Below, piece after piece: positions 10,355-17,118 of a stretch of DNA of 23,423 nucleotides (the first letter of the stretch is position 1; every line of letters starts with the position of its first letter). Under the pieces are notes generated by a model. It was not told where the DNA came from. It ran no database searches and was given only the letters and a program-made list of their open reading frames with translations. Position numbers and translations under genes: made by a program. Source of the DNA: Saprolegnia diclina VS20. Its lineage: Eukaryota > Oomycota > Saprolegniomycetes > Saprolegniales > Saprolegniaceae. The DNA lies in contig NW_008246114.1 in assembly GCF_000281045.1 (NCBI RefSeq), positions 459,261-482,683 on the forward strand, read 5' to 3'.

Positions 10355-10926
10355 CCATTTTATTGCTAACGGGTGGCTTTGGAAACGACCAGTTGGCAAT
10401 GGAAACGGAGCTCCCCAACAGCGTTGCCAAACGTTGCCAATCAACAGCTGACAGATCAACATTCCGACGATAGCGAGGCGCTCCACTGGTTCCAAGGTGA
10501 CGCCGTCGACGCCAGCACCGACTAGGCCCTACTCGCGGCCACGCTTAGCGAGAGTCATCAAGGCAGTTCATGACTGTGCGACGGAGCTAACCGCATGTCA
10601 GCGGGCGCAGCGACGCCTTGTGTGCAGATATGATTTGCCCAGATCGCTCAATGCGAGTGCCATCAGAGAGGTTCCTGCTACATCTGGGGTCTCTGTGTTG
10701 CAGGCATGGCTGTCCTCAACTGTAGAAAACTCCGAGCTGAGTTCTGACGGCGTTTTCATGCCTAGAATTCGCCCATTGCCCGTCGCCTTAAAAACGATTG
10801 GAAATGCTGGCCGATGTTTTTAAAGTGGACCGCGATAAAAACGACCAGCGAATTTTTACAAATTTTTAGAAATAAAAACGCCTCTTGGGGAGGTCCGTTT
10901 TTAAAAATTGCTATATTTACGTATAA

Positions 10927-10947
10927 AAACGACTGCTGGGGATGCTC
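10927..10947 (-). repeat. right terminal inverted repeat of the MITE
   Basis: 21 bp, exact inverted copy of 10334-10354, immediately inside the right TTA. An AT-rich subterminal tract precedes it. Confidence 0.9.
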
Positions 10948-11056
10948 TTAGCTGGGACGCATAGAGACACCAAATGGACAGCCTCGAATCAATGTCGATT
11001 ATTCAAGTCCAGTCAATGATGGATTAAGGTAGGACAGTATGTCTCGTGCCCAACTG

Positions 11057-11653
11057 TTACTTGGGCACGACGGTCCACTTCTGGGGCGCGGGCGCGGTCG
11101 CATTCCACGGCAAGCTCGTGATGATGTTGCCAAAGAGGGCTGGCGGATACTCCGCGTCGCGCGTCAGATAGTTGCCATCGATGTCCTTGAACCGGACCTG
11201 CGTGTCGCTCACGTCTTCGCAGAACCAGTGGGTCGTGTTGGACGCATCAAACGAAGTGTAGCGCAAGACGACTTGGTTGGGCTTGTTGACTGGGTTGCAG
11301 TCGGCGCAGCGGCTCCAGTACTGGGCCCCGTACTCACTCTGAAGCGCCATCTTACCACCCGGAACGATGCGGATATGAACCGGTTGGGCCCACTCGCCAG
11401 TGCGGGCCGGGTACTTGTAGCCGGCAACTTGGCAGCCGCCGCAGTACCCAAGGCCTCGGCCGTTGTCGACCATGAGGTAGATCACCTTGCCGTCGGTCAA
11501 CGTCTTGCAGAGCGAGAAGGGTGCTGGCGTCGACGGGGCGGGCGTCGTCGGGGCCGGTGTCGTCGGGATCGGCGTGTCACCACACGCGTCCGTGGCGGTA
11601 ACCGAGGCGACGGCCGATGCCATAAAGCCAACGAGGGCGTAAGCGAGCTGCAT
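11057..11653 (-). CDS. small secreted Cys-rich protein, copy 2 (intact; probable beta-trefoil-like domain)
   Basis: 198-residue single-exon gene. The ATG at 11653 begins a clear signal peptide with predicted cleavage after Ala20 (MQLAYALVGFMASAVASVTA, then TDACG). The frame is open further upstream to a TTG at 11800, but that extension would bury the leader. Residues 27-45 are a Thr/Pro linker built of TTPAP-like repeats. Residues 46-198 form one compact domain with three similar blocks: MVDNGRGLGYCGGC (61-74), MALQSEYGAQYWSRCADC (102-119) and VRFKDIDGNYLTRDA (153-167). It ends in QKWTV (191-195). Repeated hydrophobic-strand/G-x-Y units with a terminal QxW recall beta-trefoil proteins (ricin-B or fascin-like folds); that fold is my inference. 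Two CxxC pairs and N-glycosylation sequons (NTT, NAT) fit secretion. The function is unknown: a carbohydrate-binding wall protein or an effector are both possible. Confidence 0.85.
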   Translation of the reverse strand: MQLAYALVGFMASAVASVTATDACGDTPIPTTPAPTTPAPSTPAPFSLCKTLTDGKVIYLMVDNGRGLGYCGGCQVAGYKYPARTGEWAQPVHIRIVPGGKMALQSEYGAQYWSRCADCNPVNKPNQVVLRYTSFDASNTTHWFCEDVSDTQVRFKDIDGNYLTRDAEYPPALFGNIITSLPWNATAPAPQKWTVVPK

Positions 11654-12512
11654 GGTTCTCAAGTTGATTTGGAAAATGAAGTTTTCGGTCGAGACGGAAA
11701 AGTTAGCAGGGTTACACCAACGATTCAAATTAAAGAGTCGTCGTCCTACTACTGTGCACTTTACGCACAAAGCGTCCGAGAAGCGGAGGAATTCAATCAA
11801 AACGTCGGACGCGGGCGCGATGTACCGTCCACCATCGCCACGGACTCGGTTTACCCTCTTGTAGCGCAGAGAATAATGCTGCTTGAAAGAGACACAGCTG
11901 CCGAACGCATCGCCCAGGTCGAGGCAGCCATCGGTATGATTTCATTCTTGTGGACACACTTGTGAACAATACAAGTAGTGGGTGGGTAATCTATGAAAAT
12001 CATCCCGTAGCCCATTGTTTTAATGGAATTTCTCGCCAGAAGCGTAGTCGGAAGGTGATGTGCGCTTTGGAGGGCTCCTATCAGTGCTTGCGATCAGTGC
12101 TTGCGATCGAGCTATCAGGACCCAAACTGATAGCACTGGCGCTACAACAGGTAGTCTGGCTACCACACAAGTTGCCCAGCCGCGACCCAATCAAATTCAA
12201 ACGTCCCGAAGATGCCCATACTATCCCATATCTGACTCATTCAACTGGAGCTTTCGCAAGGCGCTGCATAGATAAGACGAAGACCGGGCGAAGGTTTCGA
12301 GTGCTGGAGTGAGCGGGCTGCAATAGTCCCAGCTGAGGTCCCTCATCTCACAGTAGCAACCGACAAATGCATACACGAGGCCGGTTTCCATCTGCCTTGC
12401 GCGCTTCACAACGCAGCACAGGTCATATTGCTCGCGATATTTGTTTTTTCAAAAGAAAATCAAAGCAAGCAAGCGGCAGTACAAGTACTAGTGCATGCAT
12501 TTAGGGCCAGGG
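11654..12512. other. intergenic region between secreted-protein copies 2 and 3
   Basis: About 860 bp with no supportable gene. It contains a 13-bp tandem duplication (TCAGTGCTTGCGA at 12081-12093 and 12094-12106). It should include the promoter of copy 2 and the 3' end signals of copy 3. Confidence 0.4.
12081..12106. repeat. 13-bp tandem duplication
   Basis: TCAGTGCTTGCGA occurs twice in direct succession in intergenic DNA. No function is apparent. Confidence 0.7.
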
Positions 12513-13019
12513 TCACCACGTGGTCACGGTCCACAACTGGGGCGCGGACGCCGTCGCGTTCCAGGCCAAGCTCATGATCAAGTTGCCGTCGAGGCTCGTC
12601 CGCTCTGCGCCGCGCGTTAAGTACTTGCCCTCCATGTCCTTGAGTCGGATGTGCGTCTCGCTGACGTCTTCGCAGCTCCAGCGTGTCGCGTTGGAGCTTT
12701 GCCAAGTCTTGTGGCGCAAGTCGAGTTGGGCTTGTTTTTCGGATCGCAGTTGACACAGCGGCTCCAGAACAACTTTTGGTTCTGGTTGGACAGTTGAGCA
12801 AATCTCGCCACCCGGGAGGCGGCGTACTTTGACGTTTTGCGCCCACTTGCCGGTGCGGGCCGGGACCTTGTAGCCCGGAACAGAACAACCATTGCAGTAC
12901 CCAAGCCCTTTGCCGTTGTCGGCCTTGACGTAGCTCACCATGCCTTCGGTCAGGTTATTGCAGAGCGAGAATGGCGTCGGTGTCGTCGGTGGCTGTGTCG
13001 TCGGCGCTGGGCTAGTGGG
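12513..13019 (-). CDS. secreted Cys-rich protein family, copy 3 (partial at scaffold gap; frame-switched centre)
   Basis: 168 codons are visible before a TGA at 12513-12515; the N-terminus with the expected signal peptide lies in the N gap. Visible order: Thr/Pro linker (PTSPAPTTQPPTTPTP), FSLCNNLTEGMVSYVKADNG, GYCNGC, ARTGKWAQNVKV, PGGEI, then about 27 residues unlike the family, then NATRWSCEDVSETHIRLKD, GKYLTRGAE and the terminal QLWTV. In the odd stretch (about 12723-12806) a neighbouring frame encodes the expected FWSRCVNCDPKNKPN. Compared with copy 2 there is a net +4 nt before this block and a net -4 nt after it, so the reading frame is lost and then exactly restored. As written, the protein lacks the second CxxC. 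It could be a functional diverged member, a decaying gene, or an assembly problem next to a gap. Confidence 0.75.
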   Translation of the reverse strand, partial: PTSPAPTTQPPTTPTPFSLCNNLTEGMVSYVKADNGKGLGYCNGCSVPGYKVPARTGKWAQNVKVRRLPGGEICSTVQPEPKVVLEPLCQLRSEKQAQLDLRHKTWQSSNATRWSCEDVSETHIRLKDMEGKYLTRGAERTSLDGNLIMSLAWNATASAPQLWTVTTW

Positions 13020-13119
13020 NNNNNNNNNNNNNNNNNNNNNNNNNNNNNNNNNNNNNNNNNNNNNNNNNNNNNNNNNNNNNNNNNNNNNNNNNNNNNNNNN
13101 NNNNNNNNNNNNNNNNNNN
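13020..13119. other. 100-N scaffold gap
   Basis: Exactly 100 N, the conventional placeholder for a gap of unknown length. It removes the 5' end of secreted-protein copy 3. It sits 48 bp beyond the stop of the glutamate 5-kinase gene, so adjacency across it should not be taken literally. Confidence 0.97.
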
Positions 13120-13167
13120 ATGTCTTTCAAAGTCGCACGTGAGAGCTGTGTCAAAGACAAAGAGTAG

Positions 13168-14371
13168 CTACAGCTTGCTCAAACCCATGTCCAGCTCGAG
13201 GAGCGCGCCGGGCGACGTGCTGAAGAGCGTACCGATCGTCTTGCCGTCAACGACATCCACGATGCTGCCGGGCGCTGCTGGCGCCAGGACTGCAGCCTAC
13301 ACCAAAACCCAATCTTTGAATTTCGCCTAGAAATAGTAGAAAAAAGGCTACCTGGACCAGGCCCGAGTTGACGGCCGTGACGCATGCGAGGACCTTGTCT
13401 TGCTGTCCGAGCGGTCCGACGCGCGAGCTCGGCGCAAACATCCACGGCTGCTTGGACGCATACTCGTGCACGAGCGCCTTGGTCGACGGGTCTGCACCAG
13501 TTGAGATTGAGATTGCATTTGAGAAATACCATTCAAAGAACGTACCGTAAAGGCCGACCGTGTCGGTGAGGACAATCATGCAGTCGACGCCGACTTCCTG
13601 CGCGACGAGGGACGCGAGCGAGTCGTTGTCCCATGCGATCCGCTCCTATAAGACAATATTGTACATCGTTTCCACGCCAATATAGATATAGGAGGTAGGT
13701 AGTACGTCGGCGTCGGTGAGTGGCACTTGGCGCTGCGAGACAACGTCATTCTCGTTGACGACGGGGATGATGCCCACTTTGAGCAGCGCGAGAATGGTGT
13801 CCTTGACATTGGCTCGAATCTACAGTGCATGAGCAACCGGCCCCATGCAAGAACGATGGCGTACCTGGGGCACGCGGAAGTCCGTGTCGGACGTCAGAAT
13901 CTGCGAGCAAGCGAGATGGTACTGCGAGAAGAGCACTTCGTAAAGCGACTGCATTCCGCTCTGGCCTATATATCGCAGCGTCGTCGACAAGCCCTACGCG
14001 CCAGCGAGAACGTTGTACCGGCGGCGGCGCAGGCCTTGGGGTTGAGGGCGGCGGCGGTACCGAGGCGGCCCTTGAGGTGCGCCTACACCAGACAAAGAAA
14101 GATGAGCCCAAGACGCTCGTGATAGCCATAGTGGCGTCACCTGCATGGACCCCGAGAGCATGTGCTGGCGGCGCAGCACCATCTTGCCGATGGCGACGGC
14201 GCCGCTCGAAACGAGGATGATGTGCTTGCCCTGCATGTGGAGTCGCGCGATCTGCTCGACGATCGAGCCCATCTTGCCGAGCGCGAGGAGCCCGTCGGGC
14301 GAGTTGACGACCTCGGTACCGACCTTGATCAAGATGGTCCGCGCATGCTGGAGCTGGCCACGGTCGGCCAT
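13168..14371 (-). CDS. proB: glutamate 5-kinase (amino-acid kinase domain only)
   Basis: Phosphorylates L-glutamate with ATP to glutamyl-5-phosphate, the first step of proline synthesis. Seven exons are inferred: 14141-14371, 14019-14082, 13865-13965, 13706-13819, 13546-13645, 13352-13491 and 13168-13296. All have consistent phases and 45-60 nt introns, giving 292 residues. Landmarks in order: IKVGTEVV with Lys16 (phosphate-binding), LVSSGAVAIGK, HLKGRLGTAAALNPKACAA, GQSGMQSLYEVLFSQY, TDTDFR-like SDTDFRVPQ, VVNENDVVS (glutamate site), AWDNDSLASLVA, VLTDTVGLYDPSTK, and a late KTIGTLF. The usual GxGGMxTK loop is altered to VGPLGQQDK, with the Lys kept. The protein stops soon after GTLF, so there is no PUA domain (bacterial and fungal enzymes) and no fused reductase (plant/animal P5CS). 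The start is the ATG at 14371; a longer frame upstream begins only at GTG. Further exons in the adjacent gap cannot be excluded. Confidence 0.9.
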
Positions 14372-15200
14372 GCTGGTGATTTGTCGAGTCGCTGGCTCCA
14401 CGATGACACGGATCTTTCACGTCAAATAGTGTAAAAACATATATAGTGATATATCAGAACGGTAGCGGCGTGCACGCGTTGTCTGTCGGGACGCACCAGA
14501 ATCCGAGTGGATGGTCATCAGAGCGCATGTGCACCACAGCTACTAACGCAGGTGCTGGACTTGCCCGTTAATAATCCATCCGCGCGCCGATGCGAGCCGT
14601 CGTTCGTGATATAGTGTATTTAAACAGTATTTAGGTCAAAAGAACTTCAAGGTGCATTCTTGTGGCGCCGGCGCGACGCCAGAAGAAATCCTCGAGTTCG
14701 ACGACCACAGCTCTTCGCATGGAATGACAAATTTGTACACTCAGATCGTATTCTTATATCGTGTCGATTCATAGTTACTGTCGACACCATTCTCCGGTTC
14801 TGCTCACGCTCAACTTCCTGCTCACGCTCAACTTCCTTCGTAACTTAGTGCTGCTTCAATCTCTGTGTCGTTTCTTCGGGTGTAGCGCACCGGCAACCGA
14901 CCCGAAAGCCGATGGCATGTGCGAATTCGTGTGACCTCAGCGATCGAGCACGTGTGGCGTGGCTGCGCTGGAGGTTCACACTCCGTCGCGTCCCATTTTG
15001 TGCTTCCTCCATGGGTCGTACTACGCGATGACTCTGCTGAGATGGACGCTACCGGTGGCCACACAGTGGCGCCCACGACCAACACGCACCAACGACACCA
15101 TCTTGGTCTTGACGCACTTCGAGAGCCTTCTTGAGACCGTCTTACGAGCCAAAGAAACAGAATTTGAAAACCTATTGTCGAGTCGAGGCGAGACATCTCG
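14372..15200. other. intergenic region between glutamate 5-kinase and the queuosine-salvage gene
   Basis: About 830 bp. It includes AT-rich TATATA-type tracts at about 14440-14455 and 14610-14635, just upstream of the minus-strand kinase gene, and an 18-bp tandem duplication at 14801-14836. No gene is supported. Confidence 0.4.
14801..14836. repeat. 18-bp tandem duplication
   Basis: TGCTCACGCTCAACTTCC occurs twice in direct succession (14801-14818 and 14819-14836). It is intergenic, with no evident function. Confidence 0.8.
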
Positions 15201-16658
15201 TTAGTAGTAGACTGTGTCTTGGGTCGCATGGCGCGGCTTGATGCGGTACGCCGGCTCCTTGCCTACGAGATGATCGTCGTTTCGTTCATCCAGAGAGCAC
15301 GTATCGTACCAAGACGCCAGAGGAACGAGTCGAGCGCAATCATTTCGAGGCCGGTCGCCGCCACAATCTTCTCGCAGGCAACAACCGCGGCCGCACGGAG
15401 CTCAGTCTCAACGCCACCTAGTTCACACTCAGTTCATAGTGTCTTATTGCATCGCCAGACATACCGTGGGGCAGCAGCGTGCCCTTTTCAATCATGTCAT
15501 CGAGCTCCGGCGAGTACTAGCCGATGCGATACATAGCATCACTCTCGCTCACCGCATTGTCATGGTCGTACCTCGAGGATGCCCATGGCATGCAGCACAC
15601 ACGGCAGCACATTGTCGCTGAACGCGGTCAAGCTCGCAATGTCCTCAAAGCGAAACATCGGATCTTCTTCCTACAAGCCCATCTCGCGTCGGTCGGCAAA
15701 AGAGAATGTACTTGAAAGCGGCGGTAGAGGCTTGCGACAAAGCACTGGGCCTTCTTGAGCACGACGACGCTGCCGTCAGGGCTCACGTCGTGGAAGGCTG
15801 GGAACGTCGTCGCTAGCAGCTCAACGAGCTGCGACGCCGAGCTACCCTTTTGCAAATGCGCGAGCAGAAATGCACCAAAGTCGGCGAATCCGAGCTCGAG
15901 AAGGATGCGACCTGTGTCGTTCAAGACCTACGCGCGACGAGGCGATCGTAAGGCATGGTAGCAATGTGATTGTACCTTGCGGATGCTCTCGGCCAACGGC
16001 TTGAGCGGACCCGGCTTGGCGATGTAGATGCCCGGCGAGAGCTGTTCGTCACGCTCGGTCGGCAGCGAAAAGTACGAGGCCACGCTCTCGAGCGAGAGGC
16101 CGCGGAGGAACTTGGCGTCGAGGCGCGGCTCCGAGATGAAGAGCCCGATCGCGCCAAACGTCTACATATATCCTGGCTCGTTAGCACATGCTGCCATCGT
16201 CGTCTATGGAGAAGGTTTCTACCATCGTCTCGTGGGCACCCTAGAAGCATGCAGCATGGTCAGCCATCGAACAAGACCATGGCGCACGTACGCGAGTCGT
16301 AATGTCGTGCAGAGGCTTGCGGTAGCCGCTGCCAAAGTTGAGGACGTTGACGAGGCCTAGCCATGTCTCCATGAAGTGGTGCTAGCGCCTCATATGGGGC
16401 TGGCGTACCCATAAAGTTGAGCTCGTCCGAGATGGACTTGAAGGACAGCGGGTAGCGCACGGCCCCCGAGAGCTCGGCGAACTGCGCCATGTCGATCGTC
16501 GAGGCAAACGTGGCGATCTTCTCGTCGAGGACCTTGACGTGCTTGGCGGCAGCCGTGACGGCGGCGCAAGACGTCCGGACCTCGGCGGGCGTGCACACAG
16601 CAGTCGTCGGCGAGCCCATGATCTCCGAAATGTGGACCGTGGACGGTAAATTCGGCAT
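15201..16658 (-). CDS. QNG1: queuosine salvage protein (QNG1/DUF2419 family)
   Basis: Characterised family members hydrolyse queuosine 5'-phosphate to free queuine for tRNA modification. Nine exons are inferred: 16409-16658, 16292-16356, 16223-16240, 15976-16161, 15712-15927, 15572-15670, 15465-15516, 15310-15417 and 15201-15262. They splice in frame to 351 residues, close to the human protein's roughly 340. Family landmarks: SDELNFMGLVNVLNFGSGYR, the microexon GAHETM then TFGAIGLFISE, VLNDTGRILLELGF, LVELLATTFPAFHDVS, VVLKKAQCFVA, FEDIASLTAFSDNVLPCVLH, MGILEYSPELDDMIEKG, ETELRAAAVVACEKI, and a C-terminal RIKPRHATQDTVYY that ends, like the human protein, in Tyr-Tyr. The N-terminal half differs from the animal branch (GSGYR and GAHET in place of the WSLCAAVNRA region), so substrate identity is inferred. 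The start at 16658 is the longest ATG; the ATG at 16619 is an alternative. Confidence 0.82.
16223..16240 (-). other. 18-nt microexon of the queuosine-salvage gene
   Basis: On the minus strand the six codons GAHETM are bounded by CTTCTAG upstream and GTAGAAAC downstream. Including them keeps the reading frame and supplies a segment that continues the conserved block before TFGAIGLFISE. Skipping them would also keep the frame but delete six residues. Confidence 0.75.
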
Positions 16659-16745
16659 GTCCGGATACAAGTGCCGAAATTACCGAAGAGTTGCGGCACG
16701 TGCCGTAAATGTGGTCATACGTGGCAAAGTGTGGCACATGCCACA
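16651..16745. promoter_or_regulatory. cluster of three dyads at the 5' end of the queuosine-salvage gene
   Basis: Three inverted repeats with a shared GGCA/TGCC core lie within 95 bp. They are TTCGGCA (16651-16657) with TGCCGAA (16672-16678); TTGCGGCA-CG-TGCCGTAA (16691-16708, one mismatch, centred on CACGTG); and TGTGGCA-CA-TGCCACA (16730-16745, perfect arms). Their position immediately upstream of the coding region suggests a transcription-factor binding cluster, with CACGTG as a bHLH/bZIP-type core. The first dyad overlaps the upstream ATG (16658), which slightly favours translation from 16619. Confidence 0.4.
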
Positions 16746-17118
16746 TTTAACAGTTGCATCGATTTTGCAAGCTGTAGGTCTCGAACGCCGACAACACATA
16801 GCATTTCGAACTCTCCAGAGTGTACTCTATCGCTGTGCCAAGTTTCAGCGAATTCATTTCCGAACGCGATTTGGTCGACCTCGCGCTCTGAGAACGCAAG
16901 CGAGTGCGCCGGGCGAGTCGAAAGATCTGGGATTGGTTGAAAAGAATTGAATAATTATCCAATGAAAAAAGGTACTTATGTTTTAAAATGCATAGTAAAA
17001 TCAAGTAGTGTAGCCAAATGCAGTGTGATAAAAATCCAGTCGATGCCAAAACATGCTTGAGATCTCCAAGTTCTGCAAGAACAATACAAAACACAAAAGC
17101 ATGCCGACCTTGCGCGGT
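16746..17118. other. intergenic region between the queuosine-salvage gene and kinase A
   Basis: About 370 bp. It becomes AT-rich from 16940 to 17040 and holds the upstream region of the queuosine-salvage gene and the 3' flank of kinase A. No gene is seen. Confidence 0.4.

Larger units (their letters stand above)
10331..10950. mobile_element. PIF/Harbinger-type MITE with 21-bp perfect inverted repeats and TTA target duplication
   Basis: The element proper is 10334-10947 (614 bp). Its ends are a perfect 21-bp inverted repeat (10334-10354 and 10927-10947) beginning GAGCATCCCCAGCAGTCG. It is flanked on both sides by TTA (10331-10333 and 10948-10950), the 3-bp TWA target duplication characteristic of PIF/Harbinger transposons. 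It has no transposase frame, so it is non-autonomous. The right half is A/T-rich with several TAAAAACG motifs (about 10790, 10835, 10875 and 10923), and the left half has GGAAACGA/GGAAACGG motifs. These look like subterminal repeats that transposases of this group often bind. The intact repeats suggest fairly recent insertion. It lies about 110 bp from the 3' end of the intact secreted-protein gene. Confidence 0.88.

Noticed and set aside
11039-11965. 308-codon plus-strand frame over secreted-protein copy 2
   Set aside because: Antisense shadow. The minus strand has a signal peptide, Cys pattern and paralogues.
9091-13019. Possible ricin-type toxin assignment because of the terminal QxW
   Set aside because: Only a generic beta-trefoil-like signature is visible. 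There is no catalytic toxin chain, and a single QxW does not support toxin identity.
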